A stretch of DNA of 64,000 bases, taken from positions 1 to 64,000 of the forward strand of contig NZ_PSNX01000009.1 of NCBI RefSeq assembly GCF_002930615.1. Reading direction: 5' to 3'. This document shows positions 21,459 through 30,189 of the stretch, piece after piece. The position numbers and the translations under genes were made by a program. Origin of the DNA: Caldimonas caldifontis (GTDB taxonomy: Bacteria; Pseudomonadota; Gammaproteobacteria; Burkholderiales; Burkholderiaceae_C). Below the pieces are notes generated by a model. It had not been told where the DNA came from. It made no database searches and worked only from the letters and a program-made list of their open reading frames with translations. How positions within the stretch are numbered: the stretch's first letter is position 1; each line of letters begins with the position of its first letter.

Positions 21459-22742
21459 ATGAGCTTGACCCGTCCCCTGACCCGCCGCCGCATCGCGCGC
21501 ACACCCCTGAAGGCCCTGGCTCTGGCGGCCGCGCTCGTCACCGGCGTCGCCGCCCACGCCGGCGAGGTGGAGGTTCTGCACTGGTGGACCTCCGGCGGCG
21601 AAGCGAAGGCCGCCACGGCCCTCAAGGGCCAGATGCTCAAGCTGGGCCACACCTGGCGCGATTTCGCGGTGGCCGGCGGTGGTGGCGACTCGGCGATGAC
21701 GGTGCTCAAGTCGCGCGTCGTCTCGGGCAACGCGCCGGCCGCGGCCCAGATCAAGGGCCCGTCCATCCAGGAATGGGCCCGCGAGGGTGTGCTGGCCAAC
21801 ATCGATGACGTGGCCAAGGCCAACAACTGGGATGCCCTGCTGCCCAAACCCATCGCAGACGGCCTGAAGTACAAGGGCAGCTACGTGGCCGCGCCCGTGA
21901 ACGTGCACCGAGTGAACTGGATCTGGGCCAACCCGGCCGTGCTGGCCAAGGCGGGCGTGAAGCTGCCCACCACCTGGGATGAATTCTTCACCGCGGCCGA
22001 AGCGCTGAAGAAAGCTGGCGTGATCCCGGTCGCCCATGGCGGCCAGAACTGGCAGGACTTCACCACCTTCGAATCGGTCGCGCTCGGCGTGGGCGGAGTG
22101 GACTTCTACAAGAAGGCCCTGGTACAGCTCGATCAAGGCGCACTCAAGAGCCCGACGATGGAGAAGGTGCTCACCACCTTCAAGCGCATCAAGGACTACA
22201 CCGACCGCAACGCCCCGGGACGCGACTGGAACCTGGCCACGGCGATGGTCATCAACGGCCAGGCCGGCATGCAGCTCATGGGCGACTGGGCCAAGGGCGA
22301 GTTCATCGCCGCGGGCAAGGTACCGGGCAAGGACTTCGTCTGCGCAGCCGCCCCCGGCACGGCCCAGGCCTTCACCTACAACGTCGACAGCTTCGCGATG
22401 TTCAGGATCAAGAATGAGGCGAACGTGAAGGCGCAGAAAGACCTGGCCGCAGCCCTCGTGTCGCCCGAGTTCCAGGAGGTCTTCAACCTGAACAAGGGTT
22501 CCATCCCGGTGCGTCTGAACATGGACCTGTCCAAGTTCGACGACTGCGCGAAGCTCTCGGCCAACGACTTCGTGGCCTCGGCCAAGTCGGGCGGCCTGGT
22601 GCCGTCGATCGCCCACGGCATGGCCGTGCCTTCGGCCGCGGAGGGGGCCATCAAGGATGCGGTGTCGCAGTTCTGGAACAGCGACCGCATGAGCGCCAAG
22701 GATGCGATGGAGCGCATTGCCAGCGCCGCCCGCGCCCAGTGA
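21459..22742 (+). CDS. Sugar ABC transporter, periplasmic binding protein (GtsA-like)
   Basis: The 427-residue protein is a family 1 (CUT1) solute-binding protein. It has a signal peptide ending near AHA (about residue 34) and the opening VEVLHWWTSGGE, which is typical of the glucose/mannose-binding group called GtsA in Pseudomonas. It is first in an operon with two permeases, an ATPase and a sugar epimerase/isomerase. Glucose or mannose is the likely ligand, by family resemblance and the epimerase context; galactose or a disaccharide cannot be excluded. Confidence 0.88.
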   Translation: MSLTRPLTRRRIARTPLKALALAAALVTGVAAHAGEVEVLHWWTSGGEAKAATALKGQMLKLGHTWRDFAVAGGGGDSAMTVLKSRVVSGNAPAAAQIKGPSIQEWAREGVLANIDDVAKANNWDALLPKPIADGLKYKGSYVAAPVNVHRVNWIWANPAVLAKAGVKLPTTWDEFFTAAEALKKAGVIPVAHGGQNWQDFTTFESVALGVGGVDFYKKALVQLDQGALKSPTMEKVLTTFKRIKDYTDRNAPGRDWNLATAMVINGQAGMQLMGDWAKGEFIAAGKVPGKDFVCAAAPGTAQAFTYNVDSFAMFRIKNEANVKAQKDLAAALVSPEFQEVFNLNKGSIPVRLNMDLSKFDDCAKLSANDFVASAKSGGLVPSIAHGMAVPSAAEGAIKDAVSQFWNSDRMSAKDAMERIASAARAQ

Positions 22743-22819
22743 ACCTGCTCCAGGCACCTTGAACGATGGCGGCCGCCGTGTGCACGGTGGCCGCCCCTGA
22801 TGTTCCTGCTGGATTCCGC

Positions 22820-23710
22820 ATGACCCCTCCCGTCCCCTTGCGAGTGCGCCAGCCCTGGCTGCCGCGCCTGGTGCTCGCGCCGTCCTTTGTGCTGTCGATG
22901 ATCTTCATCTACGGCTTCATCGCCTGGAACGGCTATCTCTCGCTGTCGGCCTCGCGCTTGCTGCCCAACTACGAGTTCGTCGGGCTCGAGCAATACGCCA
23001 CCCTCTTCGCCAGCGAACGCTGGTGGGTGGCCATGCGCAACCTCGGGATCTTCGGGGTTCTTTTCATCGGCCTGTCAATGGGCCTGGGCCTGCTGCTGGC
23101 CATCCTGCTCGACCAGAAGGTGCGCGCCGAAGGCGCCTTGCGCACCATCTTCCTCTACCCGATGGCCTTGAGCTTCATCGTCACCGGCACGGCCTGGAAG
23201 TGGATCCTCAACCCGGGGCTGGGCCTGGAGCACCTGATGCACCAGTGGGGCTTCGAGAGCTTCCAGTTCGACTGGCTCATCAACCCCGACCGGGCCATCT
23301 ACACGGTGGTGATCGCCGGGGTGTGGCAGTCGGCCGGCTTCGTGATGGCGCTCTTCCTTGCCGGCCTGCGAGGCATCGACGACAGCATCGTCAAGGCCGC
23401 CCAGCTCGACGGCGCCAGCCTGCCCCGCATCTACTGGCGCATCCTCATCCCCAGCCTGCGGCCGGTCTTCTTCAGCACGCTGCTGGTGCTCTCGCACATT
23501 GCCATCAAGAGCTTCGACCTGGTGATGGCGCTGACCGCCGGTGGCCCCGGCTTTGCCAGCGACGTGCCTGCCACCTTCATGTACACGATGGCCTTCACCC
23601 GTGGCCAGATCGGCCTCGGAGCGGCGTCGGCCACCGTCATGCTGGCCACCGTCGCGGCCATCGTCGTCCCTTACCTCTACAGCGAGCTGCGCACGAGGAA
23701 GCCGGCATGA
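22820..23710 (+). CDS. Sugar ABC transporter permease (GtsB-like, MalF type)
   Basis: The 296-residue inner-membrane permease has six predicted helices and the EAA-type coupling loop near KAAQLDGASLPRIYWRILIP (given in part), which contacts the ATPase. I prefer the ATG at 22820 because the protein then begins shortly before the first helix; an in-frame ATG at 22766 would add 18 residues. Its TGA overlaps the ATG of the next permease. Confidence 0.88.
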   Translation: MTPPVPLRVRQPWLPRLVLAPSFVLSMIFIYGFIAWNGYLSLSASRLLPNYEFVGLEQYATLFASERWWVAMRNLGIFGVLFIGLSMGLGLLLAILLDQKVRAEGALRTIFLYPMALSFIVTGTAWKWILNPGLGLEHLMHQWGFESFQFDWLINPDRAIYTVVIAGVWQSAGFVMALFLAGLRGIDDSIVKAAQLDGASLPRIYWRILIPSLRPVFFSTLLVLSHIAIKSFDLVMALTAGGPGFASDVPATFMYTMAFTRGQIGLGAASATVMLATVAAIVVPYLYSELRTRKPA

Positions 23711-24555
23711 AGCACCTGCACCGTTTCTTCCTCCTGGGCGCGCTGGCCTTGTTCGCTGGCCTGTTCCTCGCACCGCTGTATGTGATGGTGGTCACCTCGC
23801 TGAAGGACATGGACCAGATCCGCGCCGGCGGCCTGCTCGATCTGCCTTCCGATCCCAGCCTGGCGGCGTGGTCCAAGGCCTGGTCGAGCGCCTGCACCGG
23901 CACCGACTGCGGCGGTCTCAAGCCCTTCTTCATGAACTCCATCGCCATGGTGGTACCTGCCGTGCTCATCTCCACCGTGCTGGGGGCGCTCAATGGCTAC
24001 GTGCTGAGCAAGTGGCGCTTCCGCGGCAGCGAACTGATCTTCGGCCTGATGCTCTTCGGCGTGTTCATGCCCATGCAGGTGGTGCTGCTGCCGATGTCAC
24101 AGGTGCTGGGCTGGCTGGGACTGTCCACCTCGGTGTGGGGCCTGGTGCTGGTGCATGTGCTGGCCGGCCTGCCCTCCACCACCCTCTTCTTCCGCAACTA
24201 CTACGTCGGCCTGCCCGACGAGCTGGTGAAGGCTGCGATGATCGACGGGGCCGGCTTCTGGCGCATCTTCTGGCGCATCGTGCTGCCGCTGTCCACACCC
24301 ATCCTCGTCGTCACGCTGATCTGGCAGTTCACGCAGATCTGGAACGACTTCCTCTACGGCGTGGTGTTCACAGGCGCCGAGGCCAAGCCCGTCACGGTGG
24401 GCCTGAACAACCTCGCCAACACCACTGCCAACGTGAAGGAATACAACGTCGACATGGCCGCCGCCATGATCGCCGCCCTGCCCACGCTGGCCGTCTACAT
24501 CATCGCTGGCAAGTACTTCGTGCGCGGCCTCACCGCCGGCGCCGTGAAAGGCTGA
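23707..24555 (+). CDS. Sugar ABC transporter permease (GtsC-like, MalG type)
   Basis: The 282-residue partner permease has six predicted helices, a periplasmic loop with two cysteines (Cys60 and Cys65 region, ACTGTDCGG) that could form a disulfide, and the coupling loop KAAMIDGAGFWRIFWRIVLP (in part). It overlaps the preceding permease gene by four bases and is followed after four bases by the ATPase gene, so expression is tightly coupled. Confidence 0.88.
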   Translation: MKHLHRFFLLGALALFAGLFLAPLYVMVVTSLKDMDQIRAGGLLDLPSDPSLAAWSKAWSSACTGTDCGGLKPFFMNSIAMVVPAVLISTVLGALNGYVLSKWRFRGSELIFGLMLFGVFMPMQVVLLPMSQVLGWLGLSTSVWGLVLVHVLAGLPSTTLFFRNYYVGLPDELVKAAMIDGAGFWRIFWRIVLPLSTPILVVTLIWQFTQIWNDFLYGVVFTGAEAKPVTVGLNNLANTTANVKEYNVDMAAAMIAALPTLAVYIIAGKYFVRGLTAGAVKG

Positions 24556-24559
24556 TCCC

Positions 24560-25627
24560 ATGGGAGCTCTCTCCATCCGCCAGGTCCGCAAGGCCTATCA
24601 CTCACTCGAGATCCTCAAGGGCATCGACCTGGAGGTCGAAGCCGGCGAGTTCCTCATCCTCGTCGGCCCCTCGGGCTGCGGCAAGTCCACGCTGCTGGCC
24701 ATGATCGCCGGGCTGGACCATCCCACCTCGGGCAGCATCCACATCGGCGACCATGACGTGACGCACGCCTTGCCCAAGGACCGGGACATCGCCATGGTGT
24801 TCCAGAGTTACGCGCTCTACCCCAACATGACGGTGGCCGACAACATCGGTTTCGCGCTGGAGATGCGCAAGGTGCCCAGGGCCGAGCGTGAGGCCACCGT
24901 TGCTCGCGTGGCGAAGATGCTGCAGATCGAGCACCTGCTGCAGCGCAAGCCGGCTGCGCTCTCGGGCGGCCAGCGACAGCGTGTGGCCATGGGCCGCGCT
25001 CTGGCGCGCAACCCCAAGCTCTTCCTTTTCGACGAGCCGCTGTCCAACCTGGACGCCAAGTTGCGTGTGGAGATGCGTGCCGAGATCAAGCTTCTGCACC
25101 AGCGCACCCGCACGACCACCGTCTATGTCACCCACGACCAGGTCGAGGCGATGACCCTGGGCGACCGCATCGCGGTGATGAAGGACGGCCAGGTCCAGCA
25201 GTTCGGCACCCCCGACGACATCTACAGCCGGCCGGCCAACCGCTTCGTCGCCGAGTTCATCGGCTCGCCGGCCATGAACTTCGTCGAGGCCTCGCGCACT
25301 GGCGCCCACGAGTTGCAGGCCCACGGACTGGGCCTGGCGCTCACGCCGACCCAATGCCAGGCCCTCCAGGCTCACGGGGGCAGCACCGTCAGTTACGGCC
25401 TGCGCCCGGAGGCCCTGCGATTTGCGGCCGAGGGCCTGCCCGGCGAGCTGGGCATGGTCGAGCCCACAGGCCCGGACACCTATGCCCTGGTGGACACCCC
25501 CCTGGGCCGCCTCACCGCGCGCGTGCCGGGCAAGGTGCACCAGCGTGTGGGCGAGCGCGTGCATCTGGCCTGGTCGCCGGAGCATTGCCACCTTTTCGAC
25601 GGACAGACGCAGCAACGCATCGCCTGA
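24560..25627 (+). CDS. Sugar ABC transporter ATP-binding protein (MalK/UgpC type)
   Basis: The 355-residue ATPase drives the transporter encoded before it. It shows the Walker A motif GPSGCGKST (36-44), Q-loop Gln82, the signature LSGGQ (134-138), Walker B LFLFDE (154-159) and the switch histidine in VTHDQ. The C-terminal 110 residues form the MalK-type TOBE/regulatory domain. Such ATPases can serve several CUT1 transporters in the same cell. Confidence 0.93.
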   Translation: MGALSIRQVRKAYHSLEILKGIDLEVEAGEFLILVGPSGCGKSTLLAMIAGLDHPTSGSIHIGDHDVTHALPKDRDIAMVFQSYALYPNMTVADNIGFALEMRKVPRAEREATVARVAKMLQIEHLLQRKPAALSGGQRQRVAMGRALARNPKLFLFDEPLSNLDAKLRVEMRAEIKLLHQRTRTTTVYVTHDQVEAMTLGDRIAVMKDGQVQQFGTPDDIYSRPANRFVAEFIGSPAMNFVEASRTGAHELQAHGLGLALTPTQCQALQAHGGSTVSYGLRPEALRFAAEGLPGELGMVEPTGPDTYALVDTPLGRLTARVPGKVHQRVGERVHLAWSPEHCHLFDGQTQQRIA

Positions 25628-25639
25628 TACGCTTGCGGG

Positions 25640-26851
25640 ATGCAAGTCTTCCCGCGCTACCGCTCTCCAGCCTTCCTGAAAGAGCACATCTTTCACACCA
25701 TGGCCTTCTACCACCCGCGCTGCATCGACCGGCGCGGGGGCTACTTCCACTTCTTCCTCGACGATGGCACGGCCTACGACACCGGACACCGCCATCTGGT
25801 CAACAGCACCCGGCTGATCTACAACTATGCCCAGGCCCACCTGCACTTCCGTGCGCCCACCTACCTGGACGCCGTGCGCCATGGCCTGGCCTTCCTGCGC
25901 GAGGCCCACCTGGACCCGGCCACGGGTCGCTATGCGTGGATGCTGCGCGTGGACGACCATCCCGACGGACGCCGGGAGCACGTGGTGGAGGACGCCTCCC
26001 AGTACGCCTACGGTCTGGGCTTCGTGATGCTGGCCTACGCCCATGCGCTCAAGGCCGGCGTGACCGAGGCGCGCGACTGGCTGTCCGAGACCTGGCAGAC
26101 CTTGAACAGCCTCTTCTGGGACGACACCCACGGTCTGTACGCCGACGAACTCGCTGAAGGTGGCGGCTGGGGCTCCTACCGGGGCCAGAACGCAAACATG
26201 CACGTGTTCGAGGCCTTGCTGGGGGCCTTCGAGGCCACCGGTGAGACGCCCTACCTCGACCGGGCCGAACAGATCGCGCGCCGCGTCACGGTGGACCTCG
26301 CCGACCAGACCGACGGCCACATCTGGGAGCATTACCGTGCCGACTGGACCCCCGATTGGTCCTACCACCGGGACCGGCCCGACGAGGTCTTCCGACCCTG
26401 GGGCTACCAGTTCGGGCACCAGGCCGAATGGGCCAAGTTGCTGCTCACCCTGGACCGTCTTCGCCCGGCATCGTGGCTGCTGCCTCGCGCGCAGGCCCTG
26501 TTCGACTTTACCGTGGCCCACGGCTGGGACGAGGACGCCCGCGGTCTGTTCAACCGCATGGCGCCCGACGGCAGCCTGTGCGACGACCACAAGGCCTTCT
26601 GGGTCCAGTCCGAGACGGCCACCGCGGCGGCCCTGCTGGGGCACCGCACCGGCCTGGAGACCTATTGGCGCTGGTATGACCGGCTGTGGTCGTACTGCTG
26701 GGACTACTTCATCGACCACGAGCATGGCGCCTGGTACCACACCCTCACGCGCGACAACCGCCGCCTGGGTGAGGAGAAGACCCCGGTAGGCCGGCTCGAC
26801 TACCACACCCTGGGCAACTGCTACGAGATGCTGAGGGTGGTGGCCCCCTGA
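25640..26851 (+). CDS. AGE-family sugar epimerase/isomerase
   Basis: The 403-residue protein belongs to the N-acylglucosamine 2-epimerase family, an (alpha/alpha)6 barrel. Members interconvert aldoses and ketoses (for example mannose, glucose and fructose), cellobiose and its epimer, or N-acylated sugars. It has the STRLIYNYAQAH segment, a NANMHVFEALLGAFEATG segment (in part) with the conserved His, and late KTPVGRLDYHTLGNCYEM (in part). It starts 13 bases after the transporter ATPase gene, so it is the likely first cytoplasmic enzyme for the imported sugar. Mannose/glucose isomerase is my best guess; the substrate needs an assay. Confidence 0.83.
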   Translation: MQVFPRYRSPAFLKEHIFHTMAFYHPRCIDRRGGYFHFFLDDGTAYDTGHRHLVNSTRLIYNYAQAHLHFRAPTYLDAVRHGLAFLREAHLDPATGRYAWMLRVDDHPDGRREHVVEDASQYAYGLGFVMLAYAHALKAGVTEARDWLSETWQTLNSLFWDDTHGLYADELAEGGGWGSYRGQNANMHVFEALLGAFEATGETPYLDRAEQIARRVTVDLADQTDGHIWEHYRADWTPDWSYHRDRPDEVFRPWGYQFGHQAEWAKLLLTLDRLRPASWLLPRAQALFDFTVAHGWDEDARGLFNRMAPDGSLCDDHKAFWVQSETATAAALLGHRTGLETYWRWYDRLWSYCWDYFIDHEHGAWYHTLTRDNRRLGEEKTPVGRLDYHTLGNCYEMLRVVAP

Positions 26852-26873
26852 CGGAAGCCACCCGGGCGCGCGA

Positions 26874-28754
26874 CTATTGCCAGTTGCCGCCCGTGCTCAC
26901 CGATCCGCCACCGGACGGTGTGGTCACGATGCGGTTGCTGCCGCCCTCCCACACCACGTTCCCAGCCCCATCCTTCTTGATGAACTTGTACTGGTAAGTA
27001 GTGTTGGCCGGCAGGTCGAGCACCGCGCGCCAGTTGCCGCGCGTCCCCGAACCGGAGATCCAGGTCATCGGCCTGGCGGCCGCCGGCGACCAGTTGCCCA
27101 GTGCGCTGTGGTTGCCCACGACGAAGAGGTTCTGTCCCCAGACGGTGTCGGCCGATACGTTGAACGTCACCGAGGCCGTCTGCGGCGGCTGAGTGGCGCC
27201 GCCCAGGCGGGCGCCTGCATGGATGGCCGCCGCGCCGTTCGGCCCGGCCGTGAGCGTCACGTACCCGCCGGCATCGACCGTCACCACATTGCCGGTGCAC
27301 TGGCCGTTGCTGAAGTCCCCCGAGATGACATCGCAATACTGGCCTGCAGGCAGGCTGGTCTTGAAGTTGCGTGTCAGCGCGGCACCTTCGCGGTTGATCA
27401 CCACGAAGCCCTTGTCACCTCGCCCGAAGGCGATCTGGTTGTTGCCGTTGTCCCACCAGTCGGTCACGGTCCAGTTCGACACCGTGGCGTTGCGGAAAGC
27501 CACCATGTTGCCGATGCCGCGCCAGCGATGCTCGCACACCCAGCCGCCGATGCTCTGGCTGAAGCACGCCGGCTGGCTGCCGCCACCGTCCCAGGGGCCA
27601 CGGGTGGCGCCGCCACTGTAGTGCGGTGGGCCGAAGCTGGTGTCGTAGGCCGTGCTGCGGTTGAAGGCATAGCTCGACATCAGCGCCGGGTAGCCATAAG
27701 GCCAGGCCAGCATGAAGATGTTCGCCAGGTCGTAGGTCGCACCGTAGTGGTAGGTGAGGTAGTTGCCGCCACCCCCATGACCCCGCTGCTTGTCGTGGTT
27801 GTCGATGAAGGCCACAGCCTTGCTGCTGGACATCAGCCCCCAGGACTCCCCGAAGCTGCGCAACTCGGCCAGGCGGCCGCCGCCGGCGAACTTGCCGAAG
27901 ATCTGCTTGCCATAGTTGAACTCGGTCACGGTCACCTGGCCGCCGCCGAGCGAGAAGTACTGGTTCGGCTGCACCGCTTCGCCCGCTGCACCGATCACTT
28001 CCAGGAACCAGAAGGGGCGGTTCGCACCGGTGCGGCTGTTGACCGCATCGATGATGGCGCCCAGGTCGGTCGGGCTGATGTGCTTGGCCGCGTCCACCCG
28101 GAAGCCCTTGACCCCCATGTTGACCAGGCCCACCAGATAGTCGGCGATCTTGCCGCGCACATAGGTGCTGCCGGTGTTCAGGTCCTGCAGGCCCGAGAGT
28201 TCGCAGCGCTGCACGTTATTGGCATCACCGTAGTTGGTGATGCCGCACACTGGTTGATGGAAGTCATTGGGACCATAAAGCCCGGGGTAGTTGTGATAGC
28301 TCCAGCTGCGCCCGGCGCTCGAGGTGCCACCGGTGCCGCCCGACATATGGTTGATCACGGCGTCCACGTAGATGCCCACGCCGACGGCATTGCATCGGTT
28401 GACCATGTCCTGAAACTCGGCGCGCGTGCCGCTGCGGCTGCGGTCCAGGTTGTAGCTCACCGGCTGGTAGCGCATCCACCACGGATAAGGGGCACCGTCC
28501 CCGCTGCTCACCCAGTTGTGCTCGTTCGGGGGCGACACCTGCACCGCCGCGAAGCCCTTGGGCCCGAGGAAGGTCTCGCACTCGCGCGCGATGTCGGTCC
28601 ACTTCCATTCGAAGAGGTGCACGAAAGCCGTGCGCGGCGCGGTCTGGGCCTGGACGGTCGAAGCGCCCAGGGCCGTTGCGGCCAGAGCGAATGCCGCCAG
28701 ACCCTTTCGGGCCAGGCGTCGCCAGGAAGGGGGCAAAGGGGAAGGCTGCAGCAT
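26874..28754 (-). CDS. Secreted alpha-amylase (GH13) with C-terminal CBM20
   Basis: This 626-residue enzyme cuts alpha-1,4 links in starch outside the cell. It has a signal peptide with cleavage after VQA (residue 36), a GH13 barrel with DAVINH (131-136), the nucleophile Asp221 in GFRVDAAKH, the acid Glu252 in FLEVIG and Asp321 in FIDNHD, and a CBM20 starch-binding domain at 527-626. The opening HLFEWKWTDIARECE and the KQRGHGGGG loop resemble the animal-type/actinobacterial amylases. It is convergent with the sugar uptake operon, 22 bases apart, which suggests linked starch and glucose use. Confidence 0.93.
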   Translation of the reverse strand: MLQPSPLPPSWRRLARKGLAAFALAATALGASTVQAQTAPRTAFVHLFEWKWTDIARECETFLGPKGFAAVQVSPPNEHNWVSSGDGAPYPWWMRYQPVSYNLDRSRSGTRAEFQDMVNRCNAVGVGIYVDAVINHMSGGTGGTSSAGRSWSYHNYPGLYGPNDFHQPVCGITNYGDANNVQRCELSGLQDLNTGSTYVRGKIADYLVGLVNMGVKGFRVDAAKHISPTDLGAIIDAVNSRTGANRPFWFLEVIGAAGEAVQPNQYFSLGGGQVTVTEFNYGKQIFGKFAGGGRLAELRSFGESWGLMSSSKAVAFIDNHDKQRGHGGGGNYLTYHYGATYDLANIFMLAWPYGYPALMSSYAFNRSTAYDTSFGPPHYSGGATRGPWDGGGSQPACFSQSIGGWVCEHRWRGIGNMVAFRNATVSNWTVTDWWDNGNNQIAFGRGDKGFVVINREGAALTRNFKTSLPAGQYCDVISGDFSNGQCTGNVVTVDAGGYVTLTAGPNGAAAIHAGARLGGATQPPQTASVTFNVSADTVWGQNLFVVGNHSALGNWSPAAARPMTWISGSGTRGNWRAVLDLPANTTYQYKFIKKDGAGNVVWEGGSNRIVTTPSGGGSVSTGGNWQ

Positions 28755-28896
28755 CGATGTCTCCTGCGGTGCTGGGTGGGTGGGCCGGTGTGGCCGGCCG
28801 CGGTTGGGGAATGGGCGGCAAGCTTAGGCAGGCGCACGCCGCAACGCCAGCACCTGAAGGCAGGTACATCGCCGTTACGATGGATTTTTTTGTAAG

Positions 28897-28942
28897 GACT
28901 ACAGGCACTACATCGAGCAACGGGCAAAGCGCCGATGTAGTC
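28897..28942 (-). promoter_or_regulatory. Repeat cluster upstream of the amylase gene
   Basis: CACTACATCG (28906-28915) and its complement CGATGTAGTC core (28933-28942) form a 9-bp dyad ACTACATCG/CGATGTAGT with a 17-base gap. A further GACTACA (28897-28903) and a TACATCG (28865-28871) repeat the half-site. The cluster lies about 145-190 bases upstream of the amylase start, a good place for an activator or repressor. The binding protein is unknown. The whole gap 28755-28984 holds no gene. Confidence 0.45.
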
Positions 28943-28984
28943 GATTGAAAGATCAGGGTTTGCCCGCGCGACGTCAGACGGCAC

Positions 28985-30181
28985 TCAGCGCTCGATCTGC
29001 GCGACACGCCATGCCGCGAGCGCTGCCAGCATCGCCATCGCTGCTGCGGCCCAGAACACTGACGCAAAGCCCCAGGCCTCGCCGAGCGCTCCTCCGGCCA
29101 CGCCGCCCACCACACCAGGCAATCCGTAGCCCAGCACGGAATACAGCGCCTGGCCGCGCCCGCGCAGGCGATCGGCGAAATGCCGGTTGATGAAGGCAAT
29201 GCACACTGTGTGATGAGTGGCAAAGGTGAGCGCATGGCTCACCTGGGCCAGAACCAGCACCGCGAGGCTCGCCCCAAAGGCGGCCGTGGCGCCGAAGCGA
29301 AGTGCCGCCACGGCACACACCCCCACCATCCACCACGTCAGCGGCCAGCGCACCAGCCAGCGGCCCTGCACCAGGAACCAGACGATCTCCACCGCCACCG
29401 ACACCGCCCAGAGCACGCCCACCACGCGCTTGCTGTAGCCCAGCTCGTCCAGGTAGAGCGAGAAGAAGGCATACAGGCCCACATGGGCCAGGATCATGAA
29501 AAAGACCGAGACGAAGAACCAGCGCACGGCCGGGCGAGCCAGCACAGGGGCCAGGGGCGGCGCCGGCTCACCCATGTGTTCGCCATCAGTGCCGGACGGC
29601 AGACGCCAGCACACCGCCACCAGCGCGCCGAGCAGCGCGACCGTGCCCACTGCAAACCAGGAAAGGCCAAAGCGCTCGAAAACGAAGCCAAAGACCAGCA
29701 CCGTCACGATGAAGCCCACCGAGCCCCACACGCGCACGCGACCATAGCGGGCCACGTCCAGGCCCTGTGGATTGGTCACCCGCTGAGCCAGCGCAGCCTC
29801 CGCCATGGGCATCATCGCGCTGGTGTTGAAGAACATCAGGAAGAGCACCACGCCGACAATCCCGACGGTGGGCGACACCCATTGCGGCATCAGCAACAGG
29901 CCCAGGCTGCTGGCCAGGCCCAGGCTCGCGGCCCAACGCATCAGCAGCGCACGCCGGCCGGTGTGGTCGGACAGCCAGCCCCAGCTGTAGGGCGCCATCA
30001 CACGGGTGAGACTCTGCACGGCCGTGAGCAACCCGATCGCCAGCGAGCCGAAGCCCAGTTCCTTGAGCCACAGCGGCAGGTAGGGGTTGAAGTAGCCGAT
30101 GAAGCCGAAATACACCGCGGTCAGCGCCGCGAAGGACCACAGGCCCTGCGAAGGCGCGGAGGCGCCGGCGGGAGCCGCCAT
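28985..30181 (-). CDS. MFS transporter (MFS_1-like, HcaT/nucleoside-permease type)
   Basis: The 398-residue protein has about 12 hydrophobic helices and the MFS loop motif near GWLSDHTGRRALLMRWA (in part). It resembles the MFS_1-like group that includes the putative 3-phenylpropionate transporter HcaT; substrate is not predictable. I start it at the ATG at 30181, just before the first helix; an earlier GTG/ATG region would run into aroC. It lies 8 bases after aroC on the same strand. It is next to the amylase but a 230-base gap with operator-like repeats separates them, so a role in sugar transport is not implied. Confidence 0.82.
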   Translation of the reverse strand: MAAPAGASAPSQGLWSFAALTAVYFGFIGYFNPYLPLWLKELGFGSLAIGLLTAVQSLTRVMAPYSWGWLSDHTGRRALLMRWAASLGLASSLGLLLMPQWVSPTVGIVGVVLFLMFFNTSAMMPMAEAALAQRVTNPQGLDVARYGRVRVWGSVGFIVTVLVFGFVFERFGLSWFAVGTVALLGALVAVCWRLPSGTDGEHMGEPAPPLAPVLARPAVRWFFVSVFFMILAHVGLYAFFSLYLDELGYSKRVVGVLWAVSVAVEIVWFLVQGRWLVRWPLTWWMVGVCAVAALRFGATAAFGASLAVLVLAQVSHALTFATHHTVCIAFINRHFADRLRGRGQALYSVLGYGLPGVVGGVAGGALGEAWGFASVFWAAAAMAMLAALAAWRVAQIER

Positions 30182-30189
30182 GGGCGGCC

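Noticed and set aside
24602-26806. A 734-residue open frame on the minus strand opposite the sugar ATPase and epimerase genes
   Set aside because: It crosses two genuine plus-strand genes and has no domain.
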